Below are positions 26,490 to 35,576 of a stretch of DNA of 64,000 nucleotides, in pieces. Made by a program: the position numbers and the translations under genes. Within the stretch, counting starts at the first letter, position 1, and each line of letters starts with the position of its first letter. The notes under the pieces are model-generated. The model was not told the DNA's origin, ran no database searches, and was given only the letters and a program-made list of their open reading frames with translations. This stretch comes from Ilyomonas sp965277535 (GTDB lineage: Bacteria; Bacteroidota; Bacteroidia; Chitinophagales; Chitinophagaceae), in contig OZ255825.1 of assembly GCA_965277535.1 (NCBI GenBank), positions 1,054,001 to 1,118,000 on the forward strand, written 5' to 3'.

Positions 26490-28187
26490 TTATAAGATTC
26501 CGCTTCCAAACGCATACTTCTCACACACCGTTACAGGTAATGTTCCTTGCGGTTTTACAGTTCCTTTCAACACTTCAAATGCTGCTTGCTGAAAGATAAC
26601 ATCATCTTCGTAACAAGCCAACAAGTTCGTTGCATTACAAACATTTTTCACTGCATACGGATTGCCAAATAAAAATGTAATGACGTTTGGTTTTGCCACA
26701 ATTTCATTCAATACAGCAACCGTTTTTAGGCTCAATCCAAAATTATTGGAAGGATATTTTGTGAGACTATGAATGCCGACAACAATGGCATTATAATCCT
26801 TTTGCAATGCACGCAAAACAGAATCACTTTTACCTGTGCTGTCTTTGTATGAAATCCAATACACATCAGCATTATAGTGGCTTTTGATAGCATCGGCGAA
26901 CGCATTATTTTTATTGGCTCCAAAACCAACGAAGGCTACTTTTTTACCGGTTGGCAATGGCAACAATTCTTTGTTTTGTAGTGATAACAACGTGATGGCT
27001 TTTTGGGCCGTTTCGGTTCGCAATATGCTTACATCATTGTTCAAATCAACAGTAAGATTTGTTGTATTTACAAATTGTTTTTGATTCAAGCCCAAATTGT
27101 ATTTTGCGAGTAATACTTTCCTCACGCTGTTATTTATGTTGTTCCAATGCAACTCTTTTTTACGAATGGCTTTTCTGATTTGTTTAATGCAATTCTTCAC
27201 ATTGCCTGGCAGGCACAACATATCATTTCCTGCCACTAAACTTTGCACTGCAGCAGCGCCTTGCGGATAGTATTTGGCAACGCCTTTCATCTCTAACGCA
27301 TCGGTAAATGAAATGCCTGTAAAATGAAGTTCATCGCGAAGCAAACCTGTTACGTTTTTAGCTGATAAAGAGGTTGGCAAATGTGGCGTGCTGTCTATTG
27401 CCGGAATGGAAAGATGCGCAATCATTACGCTACCGATGCCTTTATTGAAAACTTGTTTGAATGGATACAATTCAAGTGAATCCAACTGCGCGAGCGATTT
27501 GTGAATAATGGGCAAATCCAAATGCGAATCAACCGCTACATCGCCATGACCGGGAAAATGCTTGGCACAAGCCATCACGTTTTGGCTTTGCATTCCCTGC
27601 ATCATTGCAATACCATATTCTGCCACTTTGTATTTGTTTTGACCAAAAGAACGAAAGTTAATCACCGGGTTGTTGGCGTTGTTGTTTACATCAACCACCG
27701 GCGCATAATTTACCTGTATGTAAATGCGTTTGCATTGCCTTCCAATGGCTTGCCCGATGCGATATACAAGTGATGAATCGTTCACCGCACCAATGGTAAT
27801 CTGGTCGGGAAATTTGGCTACGCTGTCGAGCCGCATTCCCAAGCCTGTTTCACCATCAATGCAAAACAAAACAGGCGTTTTGGCAATGCTTTGAAATTGA
27901 TTAATAAACGTTGCCTGCTGCACCGGACTTCCCTGGAACAAACACACCGAGCCAATGTTATACTTCCTTACTTCTCTTTCTACTTTTTCATTGTAAAACA
28001 CAATGCCAGTGTCAGTTTTCGCGCTTAGTCTTACCACCATCAACTGCGCAATGCGTTGCTTTTTGGTTAATTTTTTAAATGTGTTGTTTACCCACTGCTC
28101 TGCTTCGGGTGTAGCTTTATAAAAGTGTTGTGCCTCTGCATTCATCATAACAAAAAGAAAGAATACGGCAATTGATACAAGTTTCAT
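26490..28187 (-). CDS. GH3 beta-N-acetylhexosaminidase (NagZ-like), secreted
   Basis: 565 residues from the ATG at 28187, which begins a signal peptide (MKLVSIAVFFLFVMMNAEA). NagZ-type features: FCIDGETGLGMRL, the His/Asp loop KHFPGHGDVAVDSHLDLP that serves as acid/base in NagZ enzymes, and the nucleophile in FTDALEMKG. A C-terminal alpha/beta domain follows. Many Bacteroidota homologues are about 1000 residues because of a fused beta-lactamase-like domain; this one ends after the GH3 part. Probably periplasmic, cutting GlcNAc from muropeptides during wall recycling. Confidence 0.85.
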   Translation of the reverse strand: MKLVSIAVFFLFVMMNAEAQHFYKATPEAEQWVNNTFKKLTKKQRIAQLMVVRLSAKTDTGIVFYNEKVEREVRKYNIGSVCLFQGSPVQQATFINQFQSIAKTPVLFCIDGETGLGMRLDSVAKFPDQITIGAVNDSSLVYRIGQAIGRQCKRIYIQVNYAPVVDVNNNANNPVINFRSFGQNKYKVAEYGIAMMQGMQSQNVMACAKHFPGHGDVAVDSHLDLPIIHKSLAQLDSLELYPFKQVFNKGIGSVMIAHLSIPAIDSTPHLPTSLSAKNVTGLLRDELHFTGISFTDALEMKGVAKYYPQGAAAVQSLVAGNDMLCLPGNVKNCIKQIRKAIRKKELHWNNINNSVRKVLLAKYNLGLNQKQFVNTTNLTVDLNNDVSILRTETAQKAITLLSLQNKELLPLPTGKKVAFVGFGANKNNAFADAIKSHYNADVYWISYKDSTGKSDSVLRALQKDYNAIVVGIHSLTKYPSNNFGLSLKTVAVLNEIVAKPNVITFLFGNPYAVKNVCNATNLLACYEDDVIFQQAAFEVLKGTVKPQGTLPVTVCEKYAFGSGIL

Positions 28188-28374
28188 TGGTGTGAATTCG
28201 CCGCACAAAATAGTATTCTTTATAAGAAAATTTAGGCAAAAACAAATCAGTTGTCGTTACATCATTTTTTATCTAAACAATTTTATAAAGGCTGTTTTGC
28301 ATTCGTTAGAAAACCAAATTTTACCGTTTTGTGACTTACCTTTGTTCGGTTCACTTAAAACGAATCGGATCTAT

Positions 28375-29076
28375 ATGACGTGGAAACGTGTTTTTACCTC
28401 TTCAATTGGTAGAAAAATAGTGATGTCGCTCACCGGAATTTTTCTCATTCTTTTTTTAATTGTTCACATTAGCATCAATGCCTGCATTTACAACACGTTA
28501 GCCGACCCAAATGATCATGGCATTGTGTTCAACCGCGCGGCGCATTTTATGGGTTCTACGTTTTTAATCAGAGCAATGGAGATTGGCTTGTTTATTATGT
28601 TCTTTATTCACATCATTCAAGGTTTGATGCTTGCCAATTACAACCTGCAAAAGCGAAACACGCAGTATGCCATTGCTTATGGTAACCGCGGCAGCCGCTG
28701 GTACAGTCGTAGCATGGGCTTGCTGGGCACTTTGGTTTTGCTGTTTTTAATTGTTCATATTGCACAATTTTGGGTGCCATCGCGCTTTGGCAATCTGCCG
28801 GAAGTGCGTGTGCAAAACGGCGATCCGGTTCACGATTTATTTGGCAGGATGAAAGAAGTGTTTTCGCATTCTTGGGTTGTCATTCTGTATGTGTTTGGAT
28901 GTATTTCGCTGGGTTATCATCTGGCGCATGGCTTCCAAAGCTCATTCCGCACCTTGGGCGTTCACAACCGCAAATACCAGCGCATGTTAATTGTGGCGGG
29001 CAACTGGTTCTCGGTAATCGTTACCATTGGCTTTGCTTCCATGCCCATCAGCATGTACTTGGGTTGGGTGAAGTAA
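28375..29076 (+). CDS. sdhC: Succinate dehydrogenase cytochrome b subunit
   Basis: 234 residues from the ATG at 28375 (MTWKRVFTSSIGRKIVMSLTG); the frame extends upstream but that part is not conserved-looking. Five hydrophobic segments with candidate haem-ligand His residues in LIVHISIN, FFIHIIQGL, LIVHIAQFW and LGYHLAHGFQS, the pattern of single-polypeptide di-haem b subunits of Bacteroidota and Bacillus. It anchors SdhAB and passes electrons to menaquinone. TACCTTTG at 28337-28344 is a possible -7 element. It is the first gene of the sdhC-sdhA-cassette-sdhB operon. Confidence 0.92.
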   Translation: MTWKRVFTSSIGRKIVMSLTGIFLILFLIVHISINACIYNTLADPNDHGIVFNRAAHFMGSTFLIRAMEIGLFIMFFIHIIQGLMLANYNLQKRNTQYAIAYGNRGSRWYSRSMGLLGTLVLLFLIVHIAQFWVPSRFGNLPEVRVQNGDPVHDLFGRMKEVFSHSWVVILYVFGCISLGYHLAHGFQSSFRTLGVHNRKYQRMLIVAGNWFSVIVTIGFASMPISMYLGWVK

Positions 29077-29114
29077 GCAATAAGATTGAGGATGTAATAT
29101 TGAAATGAAATTTG

Positions 29115-29180
29115 TTTCCTGTAGATAACGCTGATTTAAAAATGCACAAAAACAAACTCTGCGAAATCTGCGGGCTCATC
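29115..29180. repeat. Dispersed repeat-like sequence between sdhC and sdhA
   Basis: The text 'gtagataacgctgattta ... ctctgcgaaatctgcgggc' resembles a family of short interspersed sequences common in Bacteroidota intergenic regions (variants of gataacgctgattt / aaatctgcgaaatctgcg). Its middle holds acaaaaacaaac, a near match to the dispersed 12-base word. Recognition is from memory, not from a search. Confidence 0.45.
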
Positions 29181-29203
29181 TAAAAAGATAATTCACGTTC
29201 ATT

Positions 29204-31177
29204 ATGTTGGATTCAAAAATACCGGCAGGAAAGTTAGAAGAGAAATGGGTTGAATACAAAGGGCATTGCAAACTGGTAAACCCTGCCAACAAGCGCAAGC
29301 TGGAAATTATTATTGTAGGAACCGGATTGGCTGGTGCCAGCGCGGCGGCTTCTTTGGGAGAAATGGGCTACAGTGTAAAGGCATTTTGCTACCAGGATTC
29401 GCCGCGCCGCGCGCACTCTATTGCGGCGCAAGGCGGCATCAACGCTGCCAAAAATTATCAGAATGATGGCGATAGTGTGTTTCGCCTTTTTTATGATACC
29501 GTTAAAGGCGGCGATTACCGTTCGCGCGAATCCAACGTGCATCGTCTTGCCGAAGTAAGTGTAAACATCATTGACCAATGCGTGGCACAAGGTGTTCCTT
29601 TTGCTCGTGAATATGGCGGTTTGCTAAGCAACCGCAGCTTTGGTGGCGTACAGGTTCAACGCACTTTTTACGCTGCCGGGCAAACCGGGCAGCAACTGTT
29701 GATTGGCGCGTACCAGGCGCTGGAACGGCAGGTAGCCCTGGGTAATGTAAAAATGTACAGCCGCCACGAAATGCTGGATATGGTGATGGTTGATGGCAAA
29801 GCACGTGGCATTATTGCGCGAAACCTAATTACGGGTGGCTTAGAACGATATTTTGGTCATGCTGTGATACTCGCATCGGGTGGTTATGGCAATGTGTTTT
29901 ATTTAAGCACTAATGCCATGGGATGCAATGTAACCGCTGCATGGAAAGCGCATAAGCACGGCGCTTTGTTTGCCAATCCCTGCTTTACACAAATTCATCC
30001 TACCTGCATTCCTGTAAGCGGCGAGCACCAAAGTAAGCTTACGCTGATGTCGGAATCTTTACGCAATGACGGCCGCATTTGGGTTCCAAAAAAGCAGGGC
30101 GATACGCGCAAGCCCAACGACATACCTGAAGAAGAAAGAGATTATTATTTGGAAAGAAGATACCCTGCCTTTGGCAATCTCGTTCCGCGCGATGTGGCAA
30201 GCCGTGCTGCCAAAGAACGGTGCGATGCGGGCTATGGGGTTGGCACATCGAAGCAAGCAGTGTATTTAGATTATGCAGATGCAGTGATGCGATATGGGAA
30301 AGTAGAGGCAAGCAAGCATGGTTTATCAAGTCCAACTAAAGAACAATTGCGTCATTATGGGCTGGAAGTGGTTAAAGAGAAATACGGAAACCTGTTTGAT
30401 ATGTATGAAAAAATTACAGGCGAAAATCCGTATGAAGTACCGATGCGCATTTATCCGGCGGTGCATTATACGATGGGCGGTTTGTGGGTGGACTATGAGT
30501 TACAGACTTCTGTTCCCGGCTTGTATTGCTTGGGCGAAGCTAATTTTAGCGACCATGGAGCCAACCGTTTGGGCGCGAGCGCTCTGATGCAAGGTTTGGC
30601 AGATGGCTATTTTGTGATTCCTTACACTATCGGTAATTATCTGGCCGACGAAATCAGGACGAAAACAATTCCTACTGATCATCCGGCGTTTGCCGAAGCG
30701 GAGAAAAGAGTTGCCGACCGCATTGCCACGTTATTAAATGTTGGAGGCAACCAAACGGTAGAAAGCTTTCACAAACGGTTGGGCAAAATCATGTGGGACA
30801 AATGCGGTATGGCTCGTAACAAACAAGGCTTAACTGAAGCGATAGAGGAAATAAAAGCATTGCGAAAAGAATTTTGGAATGATGTAAAAATTCCGGGCAG
30901 TGCAGTGGGCGTAAATAATGAACTGGATAAAGCAGGTCGCGTTGCCGATTTTATCGAACTTGGTGAGTTGATGTGCAAAGACGCTTTGGACCGTAACGAA
31001 AGTTGCGGTGGTCATTTTCGCGAGGAATATCAAACCGAAGAAGGAGAAGCGCTTCGCGATGATGCGAACTATATGTTTGTTTCTGCCTGGAAATACAACG
31101 GCGACAGCAACTGGGAGTTGGAAAAAGAACCATTGAATTACGAAGTAATTCATCCAACGCAGAGAAATTATAAGTAG
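29204..31177 (+). CDS. sdhA: Succinate dehydrogenase/fumarate reductase flavoprotein subunit
   Basis: 657 residues, normal for the Bacteroidota form. The FAD-binding motif is IIIVGTGLAGASAAASLGE (about residues 36-54). RAHSIAAQGGINAA holds the His that binds FAD covalently. The active-site region includes HPTCIPVSGEHQSKLTLMSESLRNDGR, with RYPAFGNLVPRDVASR and the capping domain following. It oxidises succinate to fumarate in the TCA cycle. It belongs with sdhC upstream, but sdhB does not follow directly: two unrelated genes intervene (31183-32701). Confidence 0.95.
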   Translation: MLDSKIPAGKLEEKWVEYKGHCKLVNPANKRKLEIIIVGTGLAGASAAASLGEMGYSVKAFCYQDSPRRAHSIAAQGGINAAKNYQNDGDSVFRLFYDTVKGGDYRSRESNVHRLAEVSVNIIDQCVAQGVPFAREYGGLLSNRSFGGVQVQRTFYAAGQTGQQLLIGAYQALERQVALGNVKMYSRHEMLDMVMVDGKARGIIARNLITGGLERYFGHAVILASGGYGNVFYLSTNAMGCNVTAAWKAHKHGALFANPCFTQIHPTCIPVSGEHQSKLTLMSESLRNDGRIWVPKKQGDTRKPNDIPEEERDYYLERRYPAFGNLVPRDVASRAAKERCDAGYGVGTSKQAVYLDYADAVMRYGKVEASKHGLSSPTKEQLRHYGLEVVKEKYGNLFDMYEKITGENPYEVPMRIYPAVHYTMGGLWVDYELQTSVPGLYCLGEANFSDHGANRLGASALMQGLADGYFVIPYTIGNYLADEIRTKTIPTDHPAFAEAEKRVADRIATLLNVGGNQTVESFHKRLGKIMWDKCGMARNKQGLTEAIEEIKALRKEFWNDVKIPGSAVGVNNELDKAGRVADFIELGELMCKDALDRNESCGGHFREEYQTEEGEALRDDANYMFVSAWKYNGDSNWELEKEPLNYEVIHPTQRNYK

Positions 31178-31182
31178 AAGTT

Positions 31183-32274
31183 GTGGAAGAAACCTTAATC
31201 ATAAAAAATTTTGGGCCAATTGAATCAGTGGAATTAAAACTGAAACGGTTTACTGTTTTGATAGGGGAACAGGCAACGGGAAAAAGTACAGTGGCAAAGG
31301 TGCTGGCGGTCATTAATTCTTTATTAGATACAAATCCTCTAAGAAAGAGAGGACTTGGAATAATGAGGGTATCAGAAATAAATAGCATAGAAAACTTTAA
31401 ACAACATCTGTCGGTTTATGAAATACATAACTATGTTAGACCAGAAAGCTTTATACAACTAACCGGGAAAGTTGAATTTCGATTAAAAGAAGAAAAAATT
31501 ACATCGAACTTAAAATCTTTTCTGGAGAAAGAATATAACCAAAGAAATAAGATAACATACATCCCTGCAGACAGAGGGGCTACTTCATTATTTACGAGTG
31601 CAACATGGGCTGATCTAATAGATGTTGAGGAAGGTAACATTGATATGCCCAGATACTTTCTAAGATTCTTTAGTCTTTATAATCGTCTAAAAAAAGATAG
31701 GCAATTTGACTTCTCTGATACACTTGGAATAAAGTTTATAAATCGAAATGGAAGCGATATTGTGTTGCTCAAACACGGCTCAGCTATTTCTATAAAGGAA
31801 AGTGCCAGTGCCTTGCAAACAAATTTACCAATGTTTGTTATCATTGATTGGCAAACTAAGGAAAAATATTCAAATACTACTTTTCTTATTGAAGAACCCG
31901 AACTGAATTTTTTCCCAGCAATGCAAAGTGTTGCAGTAAAATATCTTATTGATGCTGCATTATACAGTGATAGCAACTTCTTAATCACTACACATAGTCC
32001 ATATATTCTTACATCGCTTAATAACTTGTTGTATGCTTATAAAGTTGGGCAAGAACATGAAGAAGAAGTAAATGCCATTACCGAAAAAAAATACTGGTTA
32101 AATCCAAACGATGTATCCGCTTATAGATTATTTTCCGATGGAACAACAAAAAATATTATGGATGACGACTTACAACAAATTGATGCCGGCGAAATAGATG
32201 AAGTAAGCAGAACATTAAACAGTGATTGGGATAAGATTTCTAACATCAGATTTGCCAGTGTTGATGAGAGTTAA
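31183..32274 (+). CDS. AAA ATPase (SMC/OLD-like, AAA_15 type) inserted in the sdh operon
   Basis: 363 residues from a GTG at 31183, five bases after the sdhA stop. ABC/SMC-type ATPase: IKNFGPIESVELKL lead-in, Walker A GEQATGKST (residues 28-36), a central insert with IPADRGATSL, a signature-like ESASALQTNL, Walker B FLIEEPELNFFP (about 232-243), and the H-loop TTHSPYIL. There is no TOPRIM domain, unlike OLD nucleases. Local GC is about 27-30 percent in sampled lines versus 42-58 percent in sdhA, indicating transfer. It overlaps the next gene by 11 bases. The pair looks like a two-gene defence module (ATPase sensor plus nuclease effector); this is inference. Confidence 0.8.
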   Translation: MEETLIIKNFGPIESVELKLKRFTVLIGEQATGKSTVAKVLAVINSLLDTNPLRKRGLGIMRVSEINSIENFKQHLSVYEIHNYVRPESFIQLTGKVEFRLKEEKITSNLKSFLEKEYNQRNKITYIPADRGATSLFTSATWADLIDVEEGNIDMPRYFLRFFSLYNRLKKDRQFDFSDTLGIKFINRNGSDIVLLKHGSAISIKESASALQTNLPMFVIIDWQTKEKYSNTTFLIEEPELNFFPAMQSVAVKYLIDAALYSDSNFLITTHSPYILTSLNNLLYAYKVGQEHEEEVNAITEKKYWLNPNDVSAYRLFSDGTTKNIMDDDLQQIDAGEIDEVSRTLNSDWDKISNIRFASVDES

Positions 32275-32701
32275 TCTGAATGATTATAAATACGATTATG
32301 GTAAAGAAGTATCCAATCCCACAGCAGAAGAGAATGGTCGCTCGTTTACTTTACAAAATGAATCGAAATGTATCGTAAAGAAATGGGCAATAGACAAAGT
32401 TGTTTTTAAAGACCGTATAGATGAACGTTGTGATTATCTGATTCTCGTTCATAAGAAAATAGAAAAAGTTTATTACTGGATAGAATTAAAAGGAAGTGAT
32501 GTTGTAAAAGCTTGTAAACAGATTTTAAATACAATTCATCAGATTGAAGTTGAGGGCAGAGTGCATGAAGCAAGAATTGTTAGTTCCAAAACACCTGCAC
32601 CTGCTTTAAGAGATATAACGTACATAAAACTGGACAATCAAATGAGAAAATTCGGTGGTTGTCTTAAAACATACACTAATCAAGGCACAGAAAGAATTTA
32701 A
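32264..32701 (+). CDS. Small PD-(D/E)XK-like protein paired with the AAA ATPase
   Basis: 145 residues from ATG 32264, which overlaps the ATPase stop by 11 bases; an ATG at 32222 is in frame but would overlap far more. The core reads ERCDYLILVHKK then YYWIELKGSDVVKACKQI: Asp57, Glu74-x-Lys76 and Gln86 fit the PD-(D/E)XK nuclease signature, with beta strands around each. The rest (HEARIVSSKTPAPALRDITY) is compatible with the closing strands of that fold. No named family recognised. It ends in TAATG, overlapping the sdhB start, so translation is coupled on both sides. AT-rich like the ATPase. Nuclease activity is inferred. Confidence 0.6.
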   Translation: MRVNLNDYKYDYGKEVSNPTAEENGRSFTLQNESKCIVKKWAIDKVVFKDRIDERCDYLILVHKKIEKVYYWIELKGSDVVKACKQILNTIHQIEVEGRVHEARIVSSKTPAPALRDITYIKLDNQMRKFGGCLKTYTNQGTERI

Positions 32702-33468
32702 TGATGGAACACTACAATATGAATCTCACACTCAAAGTGTGGAGGCAACAGGATAGCCAATCAGAAGGAAAATTTGAAACTTACCAGGTGAACAACATTT
32801 CCAGTGAGATGAGCTTTCTGGAAATGTTTGATGTGCTGAACGAACAGCTTGTTACCAAAGGAGAAGAGCCCATTGCATTTGACCATGATTGCCGCGAAGG
32901 CATTTGCGGTTCCTGCTCGATGTATGTAGATGGCAAGCCGCATGGCCCCTGGCAGCACAACACCGTTTGCCAGCTTCACATGCGGGCGTACAAAGACGGT
33001 GATACCATTACCGTAGAACCATGGCGGGCAAAGGCTTTTCCTGTAATAAAAGATTTGATGACCGACCGCTCTGCGTTCGACAGAATCATACAGGCCGGCG
33101 GTTATATTTCTATCAATACCGGCAACGCGGTAGATGGCAATGCCATTCCTATTGAAAAAGAAAAAGCCGACAGCGCTTTTGGTGCTGCCATGTGCATTGC
33201 TTGTGGTGCTTGTGTGGCGGCTTGCAAAAACAGTTCGGCAATGCTATTCTTATCGGCTAAGGTTTCGCATCTGGCCTTATTGCCGCAAGGTGCACCGGAA
33301 CGCAAAACACGTGTAATTGATATGGTAACGCAACACGATAAAGAAGGCTTCGGCGCCTGCACTAACATTGGTGCCTGTGAAGCCACTTGCCCGAAAGATA
33401 TTTCCCTAGCCAACATTGCACGGCTCAACAGAGAGTACTTTGCAGCCGCTTTGGCAGATGATAAGTAA
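32701..33468 (+). CDS. sdhB: Succinate dehydrogenase iron-sulfur subunit
   Basis: Up to 255 residues; starts at 32701, 32704 or 32719 are possible, and MNLTLKVWRQ (32719) is closest to the usual N-terminus. The 2Fe-2S ligands lie in CREGICGSCSMYVDG with a distal Cys in NTVCQLHM. The 4Fe-4S and 3Fe-4S ligands are in CIACGACVAACKNS and CTNIGACEATCPKDI. It transfers electrons from SdhA to SdhC. Its start overlaps the stop of the inserted nuclease-like gene, so expression now depends on ribosomes leaving the cassette. GC content returns to the operon norm here. Confidence 0.95.
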   Translation: MMEHYNMNLTLKVWRQQDSQSEGKFETYQVNNISSEMSFLEMFDVLNEQLVTKGEEPIAFDHDCREGICGSCSMYVDGKPHGPWQHNTVCQLHMRAYKDGDTITVEPWRAKAFPVIKDLMTDRSAFDRIIQAGGYISINTGNAVDGNAIPIEKEKADSAFGAAMCIACGACVAACKNSSAMLFLSAKVSHLALLPQGAPERKTRVIDMVTQHDKEGFGACTNIGACEATCPKDISLANIARLNREYFAAALADDK

Positions 33469-33485
33469 AAACAAACTTGTACAGC

Positions 33486-33517
33486 AAAAGGTTTTGCCCA
33501 TAAGCAAAACCTTTTTT
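33486..33517 (+). terminator. Terminator of the sdh operon
   Basis: AAAAGGTTTTGC pairs perfectly with GCAAAACCTTTT around ccataa and is followed by TT. It begins 18 bases after the sdhB stop. Confidence 0.9.
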
Positions 33518-33565
33518 ATTTTGGCAAAACACGGGCTGTATACAGTTAGTGTTTACAACATTCAT

Positions 33566-33710
33566 CGTCCGTCTTTGCGAGGACGAAGCAATCCATGGAT
33601 TCGAGATTGAGAAATTATAACTTATGAATACTATTGTACGAATGTATCCTTACTTACAAACCGCACTTGCTTTATAACACAGACTGCTTCGCACGGTTAG
33701 CAGTAACGAA
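33566..33710. repeat. Dispersed inverted repeat (ttgcgagg...gcttcg type)
   Basis: The left arm cgtctttgcgagg then acgaagcaatcc (33570-33593) and right arm gactgcttcg then cacggttagcagtaacg (33682-33708) are imperfect inverse copies of each other. The arms resemble the widely dispersed 'cattgcgaggaacgaagcaatcc' repeat of many bacterial genomes. Between them is AT-rich non-coding sequence. The whole 33518-33892 gap otherwise holds no gene I can support. Confidence 0.6.
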
Positions 33711-33892
33711 AACCTTTGTTTGTAAAAATTAATTGAAACGGATACCCCACTCAATACTTTAGTAACAAATCTCATTAATAAAATTTTAAGGCGAACAGAA
33801 GCCGCTTAAAATACGATTAAGAATGACAAATGCAAGGAGTAGTAAGCATTTCAGCCCGTTTTATCTTCTATTTTTATGGCTCAAAATTGTAT

Positions 33893-35428
33893 ATGAATCC
33901 AAAATTACTTTCCTCCTGGGTAATCGCACTCTTCAGCTTACTCATCACATCTTCTGCGTTTTCTCAAAACGCTTACATCACCAACAGAAATGATAACACC
34001 ATTTCTGTTATCAATACACAAACCAATAAGGTAATTGCAACCATTCCGGTTTCTTACGACCATCCCAGCGGTGTAATTGTAAGTCATGATGGCTTGCGGG
34101 CTTATATTAGTTACTACACAAGTACAAGTGCCAACGCTGTAACGGTAATCAATACAGTAACCAATAAAGTGATTGGTGAAGTTGCATTGAACACGGGTGC
34201 AACTTTCGGGGGCATCTTAGATATTAGCCCCGATGGCAGCACCATTTATGCCGGTTGCAAAGACTCAGTAGTGGTAATTGACGCTGCTACGTTAACCATC
34301 AAAAGAAGAATATTAACTGAAACCGGCAATTCGATCCAGGGCATTGCCATTTCGCCTGACGGATTGCATGTGTATGTAAATGGCTTTAATAAAATCATTG
34401 ACATCAGCACGCAAACCAATGCGGTGTATAGCACTATGGCTGCTTCGGGCGCTAACTTTCTCCAGCTTGCCATTAATTACCAGAATACGAAGTTGTATGC
34501 TGCTGACAAACTGAACGGCAACCTTAATATTTTCGACCTTCAAAGCAGAACCAATAAAGCTATATCGTTAAGCAATACTGCTACAGATTGTGTTTGCGTT
34601 AGCCCCGACGGAACAAGAGTGTATGCCACCAATTATGTTGATAGCACCGTGTGCATAGTTGACGGTAATGCGGATACACTCATTAAAAAAATAAAGTTAC
34701 CCTACCAGCATCCTTACGGCATTGCCATTACACCCGACGGCAATAAGGTATATGCGGTTTGTTTTGTGGATGGGAAAGTGGCTGTTATTAATACATCAAC
34801 CAATGAGGTAAATACCTATATTAAAGTAGGATTCAACCCCGTTGCCATTGGACGTTTTATTGGCAGCAACGGTGTGCTTCCCGTAACGCTAACACACTTT
34901 ACGGCTTCGCAGGTAAACAACAACGTACAGCTTCAATGGGAAACTGCGAATGAAGTGAATACTTCTTCTTATACTGTTGAGCGCAGCACCGATGGTGTTC
35001 ATTTTACTGCGATTGGCTCTGTTGCAGCCATAGGAAGCAATGCTCATTCCTATCAATACAACGATGCTACAGCAACAGGTTTGCAAAATGTAAAAACCAT
35101 TTATTACAGGCTTACCATAACCGATAAAAATGGTGCAAGCACCACCAGTTCCATTGTTACTTTTACGGCAAAAACAAACGCTACGGCTTTGCTTCTGTTG
35201 CCCAATCCTGTAAGGAATTTACTAAAGATTACAATAAATAATTTTAGTGGCAAAGCAACGTTCAGCATTGTTGATATGACTGGCAAAACATGGTATCAGC
35301 AAAGCGCGTCAATTGTAAGCGGAGTCAACGTTTCCTTCAGTACTTCTGCTTTGCCCGCAGGCATGTACGTGCTGCGCTTTACAGGCGACAATACAACTAC
35401 ATCTGAGAAAAAGTTTATTAAGCTATAA
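33893..35428 (+). CDS. YVTN/YncE-like beta-propeller protein with T9SS type A tail
   Basis: 511 residues from the ATG at 33893, which starts a signal peptide (LSSWVIALFSLLITSSAFSQ); the open frame extends to 33830. The first 330 residues carry repeats of the type NTISVINTQTNKVIATIPV and CVSPDGTRVYATNY, forming a seven-bladed YVTN propeller. An Ig-like domain (VNNNVQLQWETANEVNTSSY) and a C-terminal type A sorting domain (LLLPNPVRNLLKITI ... GMYVLRF) follow. Predicted to be released or anchored on the cell surface by T9SS. Ligand unknown. Confidence 0.88.
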   Translation: MNPKLLSSWVIALFSLLITSSAFSQNAYITNRNDNTISVINTQTNKVIATIPVSYDHPSGVIVSHDGLRAYISYYTSTSANAVTVINTVTNKVIGEVALNTGATFGGILDISPDGSTIYAGCKDSVVVIDAATLTIKRRILTETGNSIQGIAISPDGLHVYVNGFNKIIDISTQTNAVYSTMAASGANFLQLAINYQNTKLYAADKLNGNLNIFDLQSRTNKAISLSNTATDCVCVSPDGTRVYATNYVDSTVCIVDGNADTLIKKIKLPYQHPYGIAITPDGNKVYAVCFVDGKVAVINTSTNEVNTYIKVGFNPVAIGRFIGSNGVLPVTLTHFTASQVNNNVQLQWETANEVNTSSYTVERSTDGVHFTAIGSVAAIGSNAHSYQYNDATATGLQNVKTIYYRLTITDKNGASTTSSIVTFTAKTNATALLLLPNPVRNLLKITINNFSGKATFSIVDMTGKTWYQQSASIVSGVNVSFSTSALPAGMYVLRFTGDNTTTSEKKFIKL

Positions 35429-35438
35429 AACAAAAAAG

Positions 35439-35480
35439 GGCAAAAACAAACCCGCAGTTTAATCAATAGATTGCGGGTTT
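35439..35480 (+). terminator. Terminator with an adjoining GGCAAAAACAAA word
   Basis: AAACCCGCA (35448-35456) pairs with TGCGGGTTT (35472-35480) around a 15-base loop, just after the stop codon at 35428. The dispersed word GGCAAAAACAAA (35439-35450) runs into the left arm of the stem. Confidence 0.65.
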
Positions 35481-35576
35481 CATTTTTATCAGAATTCTCT
35501 TACGCATTAACACTTCATTACTAAACGCAACAGCACAATCAACATCTTATATTCATCACTTTTAAAACGACAGAAT

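Noticed and set aside
32222..32263. Upstream ATG 32222 as the start of the PD-(D/E)XK-like gene
   Set aside because: It would add 14 residues wholly overlapping the ATPase end; the ATG at 32264 with an 11-base overlap is the usual coupled arrangement.
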